Of a stretch of 64,000 nt of DNA, positions 17,011-26,000 are shown piece by piece. Numbering within the stretch: position 1 is the stretch's first letter; the number at the start of each line of letters is the position of its first letter. A model generated the notes under the pieces. The model was not told the DNA's origin. It made no database searches and saw only the letters and a program-made list of their open reading frames with translations. Both the position numbers and the translations under genes were made by a program. Source of the DNA: Promicromonospora sp. AC04 (GTDB taxonomy: Bacteria; Actinomycetota; Actinomycetes; Actinomycetales; Cellulomonadaceae); assembly GCF_003058225.1 (NCBI RefSeq), contig NZ_QBUG01000002.1:186001-250000 (forward strand), written 5' to 3'.

Positions 17011-17141
17011 GGGTGGCCCCTTGCTCGCGCGTCCGGGCAGGACGCGGCCCAGGGCGTGCCTGCCGCTCTCCGCGCGCCCCACAGTCGTCCGCCCGAGACG
17101 ACTGTGGATCGGTTGGTCCTTTCACCCTAAACTTAACCCGG

Positions 17142-17180
17142 TCCTAAGTAAATGGGTTAGCTCGATCCTAAGTAAATGGG
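17142..17180. promoter_or_regulatory. Direct repeat in the MarR/monooxygenase promoter region
   Basis: TCCTAAGTAAATGGG occurs twice, at 17142-17156 and 17166-17180, a 24-bp period. TAACCC/GGGTTA flank the first copy as a short inverted repeat. The repeats lie 130-170 bp from the monooxygenase start and 34-72 bp from the MarR start, a natural place for MarR binding and for the promoter. Confidence 0.6.
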
Positions 17181-17213
17181 GTGGGGCGCCGCTTCACGAA
17201 CTACGGTGAGCAC

Positions 17214-17705
17214 GTGACAGAGACCGACGACGACGAGCGCACCCTGCTGGCCGAGCAGGTCCGGAAGCTCAGCGTCGCGTTCGAGACCGGAGCGCTCCCC
17301 ACCCTGCTGACGCCGTTGCTGACGGTGGAGCTCACGATCCAGCAGCTCAAGGTCCTCACGATGCTGGTCACCACGGACGAGGGCATGACGGGGAGCGGGC
17401 TCGCGGAGGTGTTCGGCGTCTCCATGGCCTCGATGTCCGGGCTGCTCGACCGGCTCGTGGCGCAGGGCATGGCCGAACGATCGAGCGACCCGCACGACGC
17501 ACGGGTACGCCGGATCCATGCGACGGAGCACGGTCGGTCGGCGATGCGGCGTCTGGTCGCCGCACGCCCCGAGTACGCCGACGACGTCCTGCTGCGCATC
17601 CCGCTCGACGACCTGCGCGGGCTCGCCCGTGGCATGGCCGCCGTCGGCGCCGAGCTGGAACGGCTCCGCGAGCTGGACACTCGGGCGCCGTCCGCAGGGA
17701 GCTAG
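17214..17705 (+). CDS. MarR-family transcriptional regulator
   Basis: A 163-residue winged-helix regulator. The recognition segment (LAEVFGVSMASMSGLLDRLVAQGM) and the wing with DPHDARVRRIHAT lie at about residues 62-105. The GTG at 17214 is preferred because GGTGAG precedes it; an in-frame GTG at 17181 is the alternative. It is divergent from the monooxygenase, and the shared promoter has two 15-bp direct repeats. It probably represses the monooxygenase-lactonase pair until a ketone or aromatic ligand binds. Confidence 0.88.
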   Translation: MTETDDDERTLLAEQVRKLSVAFETGALPTLLTPLLTVELTIQQLKVLTMLVTTDEGMTGSGLAEVFGVSMASMSGLLDRLVAQGMAERSSDPHDARVRRIHATEHGRSAMRRLVAARPEYADDVLLRIPLDDLRGLARGMAAVGAELERLRELDTRAPSAGS

Positions 17706-17715
17706 GCCCCGGGAG

Positions 17716-19404
17716 TCAGGCGCCGAACTCGCGGGCGCGCAGCCGCGCGAGATGCGCGTGGACCAGCGGCAGGACGGACGCACCCTCACCGCTCGCCGAC
17801 GCCACCCGCTTCATGGACCCGGCGCGCACGTCGCCGACGGCGAACACGCCGGGCACCGTCGTCTCGAGGCTCGCCGGCGGCTGGCCGTCGACCCAGGCGT
17901 CACGGGGCACGTCCCGGCCGGTCAGCACAAAGCCGCGCTCGTCGAGCGCCAGGCCGTCGGGGAGCCACGAGCAGTCCGGCTCGGCGCCGAGCAGGCAGAA
18001 CAGGCCGTCGGCCGCCGTCTTGCTGTGCTCGCCGGTGTCCAGGTCCTCGAGCCGCAGCCACTGCAGCCGGCCGTCCCCGCCGCCGTCGGCGACCACTGTC
18101 CTCGTGCGCACCTGGATGGTCGGCGTCGCGTCGATCTCGCGCACCAGGTAGTCCGACATCGTCTCGGCGAGGCTCGCGCGCCGGACCAGGATCGTCACCG
18201 CGCCCGCGAACTTGGCGAGGTGGACGGCGGCCTGGCCGGCCGAGTTGCCGCCCCCGACCACGTAGACGTCGCGGTCCTGCAGCTCGCGCGCCATCGACGT
18301 CGCGGCCCCGTAGTACACGCCCGCGCCCACGAGGTCGTCGACCCCCGGCACGCCCAGGCGGCGGTACTTCACCCCGGTCGCGAGCACGACGGTGCGCGCG
18401 CACAGCTGGGCGCCAGTGACGTGCACGTGCTGGTGCTCGGGCTCGTCCGGCGGCCCCGGCTCGATCCGGATCGCCGGACGCCCGGTGAAGAACCGCGCGC
18501 CGAACCGGCCCGCCTGGATGCGCGACCGCTGCGCGAGCCGCATCCCCGAGATGCCGCGCGGGAAGCCGAGGTAGTTGCGGATCATCGAGCTCGACCCGGC
18601 CTGGCCACCGATCGCGTCGCGTTCCAGCATGACCGTGGCGAGGCCCTCGGACGCCGCGTAGACGGCCGCCGCGAGGCCCGCCGGCCCGCCGCCGACGATG
18701 GCGACGTCCGCGATCACGCCCTCGGGGATCGTGTCGAACCCGCCGTAGATCGCCTCGGTCACGGTCGCCGGCGTCGCCGCGGACACCACGCGGCCGGTGA
18801 AGGTGCGGACCAGGGGCAGCTCCGCCTCGGGACCGGCGGCCTCGGCCATCTCCTGCGCCTCGTCGTCGTCGGGCGTGAGGGCACGGTGGGGAAACCCGAG
18901 GCGCTCCAGGAGGTCCCGGACCGCCGCGGCACCCCGGTCGCCCGGCTCCGCCACCACGTCCGTCACGGTCACCAGCGGCCGCCCGACCGACCAGCCCCAT
19001 TCCGACAGCAGCTCGATCAGCGCGGTATGGAACTCCTCGTCCCGCGGGCCGCGCGGGATGAGGACGAACGTGTCCATGTCCCGCCGCAGCGCCGCGGCGC
19101 GCAGGTCGTCGAGGGCGTCGGCGAAGTCGTCCCAGGCGACGAGCGCCACGCGCCGGGCCGTCGCGACGACCGCGGGCACGTTGTGCAGGAGCTCGATCGC
19201 CGTGCCGTCGGCCAGGACGTGCTCCGCCGCGATCATCGCGATCTGCGCGCCCTCGGCCACGAGCTCACGCGCGCGGTCCAGGCCCGCGGTGAGGCCCGCG
19301 GCCAGCTCGATCCGGTAGTCGCGGTCGTACCGCGCTCGGAACTCCTGCTCGACGACGTCGGCGTGCTCGCCGACGACCAGCAGGATGACTGGCCTGTCGT
19401 CCAT
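17716..19404 (-). CDS. Thioredoxin-reductase-like flavoprotein with receiver-like N-terminus, no redox CxxC
   Basis: A 562-residue FAD/NAD(P)H enzyme. Residues about 1-130 resemble a degenerate response-regulator-like domain, residues 130-235 are a linker region, and from about 240 comes a thioredoxin-reductase fold: FAD motif VAIVGGGPAGLAAA, NADPH motif YVVGGGNSAGQAA and C-terminal GVFAVGDVRAG. The segment that carries CAxC in true thioredoxin reductases reads SSSMIRNYLGFP, so there is no dithiol. Similar cysteine-less proteins are fused to cyclic-nucleotide-binding or receiver-like domains in other actinobacteria. The redox partner is unknown. It is convergent with the MarR gene. Confidence 0.82.
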   Translation of the reverse strand: MDDRPVILLVVGEHADVVEQEFRARYDRDYRIELAAGLTAGLDRARELVAEGAQIAMIAAEHVLADGTAIELLHNVPAVVATARRVALVAWDDFADALDDLRAAALRRDMDTFVLIPRGPRDEEFHTALIELLSEWGWSVGRPLVTVTDVVAEPGDRGAAAVRDLLERLGFPHRALTPDDDEAQEMAEAAGPEAELPLVRTFTGRVVSAATPATVTEAIYGGFDTIPEGVIADVAIVGGGPAGLAAAVYAASEGLATVMLERDAIGGQAGSSSMIRNYLGFPRGISGMRLAQRSRIQAGRFGARFFTGRPAIRIEPGPPDEPEHQHVHVTGAQLCARTVVLATGVKYRRLGVPGVDDLVGAGVYYGAATSMARELQDRDVYVVGGGNSAGQAAVHLAKFAGAVTILVRRASLAETMSDYLVREIDATPTIQVRTRTVVADGGGDGRLQWLRLEDLDTGEHSKTAADGLFCLLGAEPDCSWLPDGLALDERGFVLTGRDVPRDAWVDGQPPASLETTVPGVFAVGDVRAGSMKRVASASGEGASVLPLVHAHLARLRAREFGA

Positions 19405-19431
19405 GGCGCCCAGCGTAGACGGTGGCCCCGG

Positions 19432-19503
19432 GCCTTGGTCGTGAGCGTGACCGTCACGCCGATGACGGCGTCGAGGCGCAACGGTCACTCTCACGACCAA
19501 GGC
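19432..19503. terminator. 23-bp stem-loop after the M4 peptidase gene
   Basis: Arms 19432-19454 and 19481-19503 pair over 23 positions with one mismatch; the 26-nt loop holds a further small hairpin (CGCC/GGCG). It begins 8 bp beyond the peptidase stop on the minus strand and is probably its terminator. It also lies just upstream of the flavoprotein start. Confidence 0.72.
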
Positions 19504-19510
19504 TTCCGGA

Positions 19511-22411
19511 TCACTTGCAGTGCTTGACTCCCGACGCGATCGCCAGGCCGGTGACCGACGTCGCCGTGGACTTGAAGACGACGGCCCGGCCGTCGCCCGC
19601 GGACGCGAACATCTGCGCGCCCGGGCTGCACGACGCGGCGCCGACGTACTTCCCGTCGAGCGTGTACTGCACCAGGCGCGGCATGAGGCGGTCGGACGGG
19701 AGAGTTGCGTTCATCCACTCCTCCATCGGGGCGTCCTCGGTGACCGTGAGCGTGTTGTCCGACGCCGTGAGCACCCACGCGCGCTTCGCCTCCGGCGAGG
19801 TCTCCTCGAACAGGATCTTGCTCTTGCCCGTGGCGAACGAGTACGCCCGAACCGAGTTGTGCCACGCACCGGCTTCGGTGTACCCGGGGTCGAGATCCGT
19901 CACCCAGTAGGCACCGTTGGTGGTGAGCGCCGGGTAGGTGACGCTCTCAGCCCCCGTGTCGAGGCCGGCCAGGGCCGTCTTGCCGCTGCGGGTGTCGTAC
20001 ACCTCGACGCCGAGCGCCCAGTCCCAGCTGCCGTCCTCGTGCTCGAAGACCTCGTACCGCACGTACGCGATCTTGCCCGCCCGCACGGTGGGCGCCGTCG
20101 CCGGGCCGAACCAGTCGTGCTCCACGGTGTGCACGGTCGGGGAGCTGTCGGTCAGGTACCGCACCTCGTCCATCCAGGTGTCGGAGTTCGCCTCCGACCA
20201 GGAGGTGACACCGCCGTCCATGCCCAGCCCGGACACATAGCTGGTCGTCCGGTACAGCTCCTTGGGGTACCCACCGGTCAGTGGGGCGGACATGATCCGG
20301 AAGTCCGAATAGTCCGCGGCGACGGAGAGCCACACCACGCGCTTGCCGTCGGTGTGCGCGAAGGAGCTGGTACGCCCGTCGTCGGCGGAGACCTGCCGAG
20401 GCTCGCCCCGGCCGTCGGTGCGACCCACCCAGATCGAGGTCGGCTCCGAGCCGTCGGCGCTCGACCGCGGCACGGCCCACCAGCCGCCGGCGGTCGACGG
20501 CTGCATGTCGGTGTAGAGCCCGGTGTCCAGCCGGTCGAGGAGCAGCGACGTGCCCCTGCCCGGCAGGCTCTTCTCCCAGGCCTCGGTGACGCCGCGCGAG
20601 TCGAACGCCCGCTCGACGACCCTGAGCTGCCTGCCCTTCAGGCCGTACGACCGCGCAGCCGCGACCACGGCCTCCCGGCCGTCCACGAAGTCGGACAGCG
20701 GCGTGAGGTACTCGGTCAGCGCCCGGTAGACGACCTTGTCGGCGAGGTCGCCCCCCAACGCCTCGCGGACGTCCCACAGCGCGCCCGAGACGATCGTCGA
20801 GTTCAGGTGCACGCCGCCGTAGTCGAACCGGGGGTCGGTGTCGATCAGGTGGTTGAAGTCCGCCGTCGTCATGCCGTCGTCGAGGTCCCGCAGGGCGCAC
20901 ACGTCCGGGGCCGTGGTGCGGCACAGGTCGCCACCCAGGAGGCTCGCCCCCGGGTCGCTCATGGGGGTCCCGGAGACGTCCACGTCGATCGCGTTGCCGA
21001 AGTAGTCGGCGATCGCCTCGTTCAGCGCGCCCTGCTGCCCGGAGTAGAGAAAGCCCGCCGTGTGCTCCACTACGCCGTGCGTCATCTCGTGACCCACCAC
21101 GTCGAGGTCCGACGCGAGCGACTTGTACTCCGCATCGCCGGTGCCGTACACCATCTTCGTGCCGTCCCAGAAGGCGTTGACGAACGGATAGCCACCGTAG
21201 GTGATGCCGACGAAGGAGTCGATCGCCATACCGGCGTCGTCCAGGCTGTCGCGCCCGTGCTCCACCTTGTAGTACTCGAAGACCTGCGCCGCCGCCCAGT
21301 GCGCGTCGACCGCGCCGATCTCGGTCAGGTCCGTGCCCAGCGTGCTCGACCGCGACGCGAACGGCGCGATGCCCTCCGGCCACATACCCGCCGTGTCGTA
21401 GTAGTCGTGCTGCGTCGCGTCCCACGTGGTGATCGGGACGTTCCGGCCGTCCGCCAGCGTGTGCGTCAGGTCCATCGTCAGGTGGTCGCCTGTCGCGTCG
21501 ACCCGCTGCAGCCGGAGGTCGACGGTGGTGCCGTCGGCCTTCGTACCCTTGCCGACGACCGGGGTGAGCCCGTTGCCCGACGGCGGCGGCTCGGTCACGC
21601 TCGCCGCGCCCGGCGCCGCCGTCGCACCCAGGTCCGCCCGCAGGGAGGCCTGCGGCGCGGCCAGCGTGCGCAGGCGGCTGGAGCTCAGCAGCACGGCGCC
21701 CGTCGCGGCGTCGACGTAGACGTCGGTCAGCACGGGCTCGCCCGTGACCGGCGCCGCGCCGCGGACCACGACGTGCCGAGCCAGGACGCCGGTCCCGGCG
21801 GGAACGATCGCGAGGCCCGCGTCGGTACCGGTCAGGTCGGGCTCCACCGCCGACGGCGCGGTGCCCGGCCGCACCTGGCCCGCGACCACGGCGGCACCGC
21901 CGGACAGGCTCTTACGGATCCCCTCGACGGCCCGGTCCACGGCCTTGGCGGCCGGCAGGGTCTTCGCCGTCGTATCGACGTCGAGCTCCGTGAAGTACGA
22001 GCCGGAGGTGCCGGTGACGGTCCGCTCGCCGCTCCGCTTCTCCATGCGGACGACGTACTGGCCGCCCAGCACCGGCAGCTTCTTGTACCGCTGGTCCAGC
22101 CGGACGGTCTCGCGGGCGCCGTCGCGCTGGACACCGGCAGTGACCAGCGTGGTGTCGGGGTCGACGATCTTGTACCGCGACCGGTGGCCCTCGAGATGGT
22201 CCTTGGCGGCCTTGTCGGGGGCAAGGGCTGCGTCGACGGGCTCGTCGAGCCCCTCCACGAGCGCAGGCGTCTCGGTATCCGGCGCCGGACCGGTCACCTC
22301 TGTGCCCCCGGGATCCTCGGCCGGCGCCGCATGAGCGGCGGGGATCGCAGTCCCGAGGAGAGCGACCGCCGCCACGAGGGCAACGACACGGGTCGGTCTC
22401 TGGATGCGCAT
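19511..22411 (-). CDS. Secreted M4 (thermolysin-like) metallopeptidase with C-terminal propeller
   Basis: A 966-residue secreted zinc protease. Residues 1-28 form a signal peptide ending AHA. A FTP/PepSY-type propeptide follows to about residue 290. The catalytic domain has HEMTH near residue 438 and the third zinc ligand in NEAIADYFG near residue 462; the second-lobe motif GGVHLNSTIVSGALWD carries the expected conserved histidine. Beyond about residue 630 come some 330 residues with repeated W/D-rich strands resembling a TolB-like beta-propeller, unusual for M4 enzymes, which normally end in PPC or CBM domains. It probably degrades external protein. The TrmB/LuxR gene just upstream, same strand, may control it. 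Confidence 0.9.
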   Translation of the reverse strand: MRIQRPTRVVALVAAVALLGTAIPAAHAAPAEDPGGTEVTGPAPDTETPALVEGLDEPVDAALAPDKAAKDHLEGHRSRYKIVDPDTTLVTAGVQRDGARETVRLDQRYKKLPVLGGQYVVRMEKRSGERTVTGTSGSYFTELDVDTTAKTLPAAKAVDRAVEGIRKSLSGGAAVVAGQVRPGTAPSAVEPDLTGTDAGLAIVPAGTGVLARHVVVRGAAPVTGEPVLTDVYVDAATGAVLLSSSRLRTLAAPQASLRADLGATAAPGAASVTEPPPSGNGLTPVVGKGTKADGTTVDLRLQRVDATGDHLTMDLTHTLADGRNVPITTWDATQHDYYDTAGMWPEGIAPFASRSSTLGTDLTEIGAVDAHWAAAQVFEYYKVEHGRDSLDDAGMAIDSFVGITYGGYPFVNAFWDGTKMVYGTGDAEYKSLASDLDVVGHEMTHGVVEHTAGFLYSGQQGALNEAIADYFGNAIDVDVSGTPMSDPGASLLGGDLCRTTAPDVCALRDLDDGMTTADFNHLIDTDPRFDYGGVHLNSTIVSGALWDVREALGGDLADKVVYRALTEYLTPLSDFVDGREAVVAAARSYGLKGRQLRVVERAFDSRGVTEAWEKSLPGRGTSLLLDRLDTGLYTDMQPSTAGGWWAVPRSSADGSEPTSIWVGRTDGRGEPRQVSADDGRTSSFAHTDGKRVVWLSVAADYSDFRIMSAPLTGGYPKELYRTTSYVSGLGMDGGVTSWSEANSDTWMDEVRYLTDSSPTVHTVEHDWFGPATAPTVRAGKIAYVRYEVFEHEDGSWDWALGVEVYDTRSGKTALAGLDTGAESVTYPALTTNGAYWVTDLDPGYTEAGAWHNSVRAYSFATGKSKILFEETSPEAKRAWVLTASDNTLTVTEDAPMEEWMNATLPSDRLMPRLVQYTLDGKYVGAASCSPGAQMFASAGDGRAVVFKSTATSVTGLAIASGVKHCK

Positions 22412-22558
22412 GGCTCCTCCTACGACCCTTGCGGGCCGGTGATGGGTCGTGAACCGGTCGCATCCTTGCGCCCGTCGGATGTCACAACTGTGCTGACCAC
22501 AAACGGGTCAAACAAGGAGAAGATTGCGCATCTGCGCAGATGAGCAGTGGGGATGCCC

Positions 22559-23635
22559 CTACGCGTGCGTCCGGGACAGCAGGCCCTGCTCGGCGGCGAA
22601 GAGCCCGATCTGGAACCTGGTGCGCGCACCCAGCTTCTCCGCGAGCGCGGTGACCTCCGCCTGGACCGTGCGCCGGCTGACGTCGAGCGTCCGGGCGATC
22701 GCCTCGTCTGTCAGTCCGCCGGCCATCAGGTCGAGGATGGACCGCGTACGCCCCTCCAGCTGGAGCCGCGGCGGCGGGGACCAGGAGCCGCGGTCGCTCG
22801 CCTCGTCGGCCTCGGGTCGCACGCCGGCCCCTCCCCCGTGGAAATCCCACATGGACTGCGGCATGGCCGCGTCCCACACCCGCTCGAAGAGCTCTGCGAG
22901 CGCCCCGACGATCGCGGGAGCGTGCACCACCAGCGACGCGCCGCCGGCGTCGTCCCCGGCGGCGGGGAGCATCGCGATCCTCTGGTCCACGATGACAAGC
23001 TTGAGCGGGACCTGAGGCGACAGGCGCAGGCCGGCACCCGTCGATCGCCCGCCGAGCGCGGTGTCGAGCGAGACCGGGTCGGTGAACGTGGCGCTCTCGT
23101 ACACGCTGCGCAGCTCGACGGCCGGGCTCATGGCAGGCCTGTTCACCTGCCCGAGGAGCTCCGGGGTCGGCTGGAGGTACGGCGGCCGGGCCAGGTGCAG
23201 CACCTCCTGCGTCGCGGTCTCCATGAGGTGCCAGTACAGGGCGCCGACCTGCTGCACCCCGACGACGACATCGACGAGCGCCGTCCCACCCGCCTGCCCG
23301 GTGGATTCCTGGTAGGCCCTTTCGAGGTCGTCGACGTGCAGCTCCCAGACCGCGATCTCCAGGCGCCGCTGGGCAAGGAGCGTGGTGAGCACCGAACGCG
23401 GCGGGAGCGCGGTCCACCGTTCGCCCGTCGGGCGGCCCGGCGCGTCCGGCACCCGCACGACGAGCCGGTCCCGTTCGAGCGCGCTCAGCGCCGCACGGAG
23501 CTCGTCGGTGCTGAGCCCCACGCCCTCCGCGACCGCGGCCTCGTCGGCGACGTCCCGTCCCACGAGATACTCGAGCACCCGGACCGCTGGGGGCATGGCC
23601 GCGCCCAGAGATCGACGCACGTCGTCAGAGATCAT
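22559..23635 (-). CDS. TrmB/LuxR-type transcriptional regulator
   Basis: A 358-residue regulator. The N-terminal 70 residues form a TrmB-like winged helix (AEGVGLSTDELRAALSAL), the middle resembles a ligand or PLD-like sensor domain, and the C-terminal 60 residues are a LuxR/GerE HTH (LDLMAGGLTDEAIARTL, then VSRRTVQAEV). The ATG at 23635 gives a full N-terminal HTH. Such two-HTH regulators commonly sit beside secreted hydrolase genes in actinobacteria. Here the M4 peptidase lies 147 bp downstream on the same strand, and control of it is likely but unproven. Confidence 0.85.
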   Translation of the reverse strand: MISDDVRRSLGAAMPPAVRVLEYLVGRDVADEAAVAEGVGLSTDELRAALSALERDRLVVRVPDAPGRPTGERWTALPPRSVLTTLLAQRRLEIAVWELHVDDLERAYQESTGQAGGTALVDVVVGVQQVGALYWHLMETATQEVLHLARPPYLQPTPELLGQVNRPAMSPAVELRSVYESATFTDPVSLDTALGGRSTGAGLRLSPQVPLKLVIVDQRIAMLPAAGDDAGGASLVVHAPAIVGALAELFERVWDAAMPQSMWDFHGGGAGVRPEADEASDRGSWSPPPRLQLEGRTRSILDLMAGGLTDEAIARTLDVSRRTVQAEVTALAEKLGARTRFQIGLFAAEQGLLSRTHA

Positions 23636-23727
23636 GGCTTGCCTCCTTGGCACAGGTGCTCGCGCCAAGCCGCCATTGCCCCGGCAACGGTCGGTCGCCG
23701 TCGGTCCGTCCGCGTGTTCCGGAGACC

Positions 23728-24939
23728 CTAGCCCTTTGTTGCGGGCACCTCGGCCGATTTCACCCGCACACCTGCGGGCGCCGACGACCGCACGACACGA
23801 CGCCGTCGTACCGGGTACGGGAGCGGGTGGGCGGCCATGTACACGGCGCCCTTGCAGATCAGCTCCTTGTAGCCGGCGGCAAGGCGCCCGCCGGGCGCGG
23901 CGGGCTTGGCCCGGTCGTCGGCGGTGACCAGCTGGATGACGGCGTCGCGCCGGCCCAGGCTGATGCACTGGTGCACGTAGCCGAGCGGCGTGCTCGGGAG
24001 CTTTCCGCCGGTCAGGCGCGCGGCGATGGAGTCGGCGGCCTGCCACGCCATCGGGACGCCCGAGGCGCACGACATGCGCAGCGGCGTACCGAGCGGGCCG
24101 TCGGCCAGCGCGGCGTCGCCCACGGCGTAGACGTCCGGGTGGGACACGGACCGCATGGTGCCGTCTACGACGATCTGCCCGCGCGCCGAGACCTCCAGGC
24201 CCGTGGCGGCGGCGATCGGGTGGACGGCAAAACCGGCGGTCCACACGGTGACGTCCGCCGGGAGCGCGCCGTCGTCGCCGGTCAGCACCCCGGTGGCGCC
24301 GACCTGCTCGACGTCGGTGTGCTCGTGGACCGTGATGCCGAGGCGGCCGAAGGCCGAGCGCAGGTGCCGCTGCCCCGCCGGCGAGAGCCAGTCACCGAGA
24401 CCGCCCCGGACCGCGATCGCCACCTCCAGGTCTTCGTGGGACTCGGCGATCTCGCTCGCCGCCTCGATGCCGGTCAGGCCGCCGCCGACCACCACGACGC
24501 GGCCCCCGGGTGCGAGCTGCCCCAGTCGCTCGCGCAGCCGGAGCGCGCCGGGCCGGCTCGCGACCTCGTGGGCGTGCTCGGCGACGCCGGGGACGCCGTG
24601 GTCGTCCAGCGAGCTGCCCAGGGCGTAGACGAGCGTGTCGTAGCCGAGCTCGTCGGCGCCGTCGGCCCCGGTGAGGGCAATCGTCTTGATGTCGACGTCG
24701 ACGGCGGTGACGCGCGCGACGCGCAGGGTGACGCCGGTGCCGGCGAGCATGTCGCGCAGCGGCCGGTGGCGCAGCTCCTGCCCGCTGGCCACCTGGTGCA
24801 GGCGGACCCGTTCGACGAAGTCCGGCTCGGCGTTGACCAGGGTGACGTCGACTTCGTCGGCGTGCAGACGCCGCGCCAGGCGGCCGGCGACGGCCGCCCC
24901 GGCGTATCCGGCTCCGAGGATGACTAAGCGGTGCTTCAT
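23728..24939 (-). CDS. NAD(P)/FAD-dependent oxidoreductase (NDH-2-like)
   Basis: A 403-residue flavoprotein. The FAD motif VILGAGYAGAAVAGRLA is at residues 5-21, the NAD(P) motif VVVGGGLTGIEAASE near 160, and VYAVGDAA near 280. It resembles type II NADH:quinone dehydrogenases without the C-terminal membrane helix. The ATG at 24939 is preferred to one 30 bp upstream, because AGGAG lies 8 nt before it. It is directly downstream of an ECF41 sigma factor gene. ECF41 neighbours are characteristically carboxymuconolactone decarboxylases, oxidoreductases or epimerases, so this is probably that sigma factor's main target. Confidence 0.88.
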   Translation of the reverse strand: MKHRLVILGAGYAGAAVAGRLARRLHADEVDVTLVNAEPDFVERVRLHQVASGQELRHRPLRDMLAGTGVTLRVARVTAVDVDIKTIALTGADGADELGYDTLVYALGSSLDDHGVPGVAEHAHEVASRPGALRLRERLGQLAPGGRVVVVGGGLTGIEAASEIAESHEDLEVAIAVRGGLGDWLSPAGQRHLRSAFGRLGITVHEHTDVEQVGATGVLTGDDGALPADVTVWTAGFAVHPIAAATGLEVSARGQIVVDGTMRSVSHPDVYAVGDAALADGPLGTPLRMSCASGVPMAWQAADSIAARLTGGKLPSTPLGYVHQCISLGRRDAVIQLVTADDRAKPAAPGGRLAAGYKELICKGAVYMAAHPLPYPVRRRRVVRSSAPAGVRVKSAEVPATKG

Positions 24940-25046
24940 GAGGTCAGCTCCTGTCGTGGGATCGGTCATGCCTCCTGAACTGAGTAGCGCCCCGATCCCT
25001 GACACCCGCGCGTGTGACGGCGGTCACTGCCCCGCGACCGCCGGGC

Positions 25047-26000
25047 TCACCAGCCCTTGATCAGCGGCTCGCCGTGGTCCGCGGCCGCCCACTGCCGGGC
25101 GGCGCGGCCGAGCTTGTCCGGGTTGACCTGGCTGAGGACCGCGGCGATCCCGTCGGCGGTCACCTCCAGGGTCATGACCCCGACCACCCGCTCCTCGACC
25201 ACCACGACCACGGCGGGGCGGCCGTTGGCGGTCCACGCGTACATGTCGGGGCTTCCGCCGACGAGCGCCCGCTTGGCCTCCGCGGGCCGGAACAGGCCGC
25301 GCAGGAACTGCGCGACGGCCGCGGCGCCGTCGAACGACCTCGCACGCGCCGGGACCTTGCCGCCGCCGTCGCCCACCCCCATCACGTCGGCGGTCAGCAG
25401 CCGCACCAGCGGCTCGGTCTGCCCGCTCGTGGCGGCTGCCAGGAACTCCTCCACGACCGTGCGGGCCGCCGCCTCGTCGACCTCCCTGCGGGCCCGCTCG
25501 GTGGCCAGGTGCTGCTTGGCGCGGTGGAAGATCTGCTGGCTGCTCACCTGCGTGATGTCGAGCATCTCGGCGATCTCCCCGTGCGCGAAGGCGAACGCCT
25601 CGCGCAGCACGTAGACCGCCCGCTCGTTCGGGGTGAGGCGCTCCATCAGCACGAGCACCGCCGTCGACACGGACTCGCGCTGCTCCGCCGTGTCCGCCGG
25701 GCCGAGCATCGTGTCGCCGCCGAGCACCGGCTCCGGCAGCCACTGGCCCACGTAGACCTCCCGCCGGGCCCGCGCGGACTTCAGCTGGGTGAGGCACAGG
25801 TTCGTCAGGACCCGGGTCAGCCACGCCTCCGGCACCCGGATCTGCTCGCGGTCGGCGGCCTCCCACCGCAGGAACGTCTCCTGGGCGACGTCCTCGGCCT
25901 CAGCGGCCGAGCCCAGCAGGCGGTACGCGATGGCCTCGAGGCGCGCCCGGAGGCTCTCGAAGAGCTCCAGCTCGTCCTGGAGAAGCGGCTCCTTCGTCAT
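25047..26000 (-). CDS. ECF41-type sigma factor with SnoaL-like C-terminal domain
   Basis: A 317-residue extracytoplasmic-function sigma factor. Region 2 (residues 10-75) contains AEAEDVAQETFLRWE. The linker has the ECF41 mark WLPEP near residue 90, and region 4 (about 120-180) binds the -35 element. The last 125 residues form a SnoaL/NTF2-like domain with DGGGK and NPDKL, the two motifs by which ECF41 proteins regulate themselves without a separate anti-sigma factor. The ATG at 26000 gives the standard N-terminus. The oxidoreductase gene follows 107 bp downstream on the same strand. Confidence 0.9.
   Translation of the reverse strand: MTKEPLLQDELELFESLRARLEAIAYRLLGSAAEAEDVAQETFLRWEAADREQIRVPEAWLTRVLTNLCLTQLKSARARREVYVGQWLPEPVLGGDTMLGPADTAEQRESVSTAVLVLMERLTPNERAVYVLREAFAFAHGEIAEMLDITQVSSQQIFHRAKQHLATERARREVDEAAARTVVEEFLAAATSGQTEPLVRLLTADVMGVGDGGGKVPARARSFDGAAAVAQFLRGLFRPAEAKRALVGGSPDMYAWTANGRPAVVVVVEERVVGVMTLEVTADGIAAVLSQVNPDKLGRAARQWAAADHGEPLIKGW

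Noticed and set aside
17181-17213. An 11-residue longer MarR protein starting at the GTG at 17181
   Set aside because: That codon directly abuts the second 15-bp repeat and lacks a ribosome site, whereas the GTG at 17214 has GGTGAG before it.
24940-24969. A ten-residue longer oxidoreductase starting at the ATG at 24969
   Set aside because: AGGAGG lies only one base before that ATG, too close to work, while AGGAG is well spaced from the ATG at 24939.
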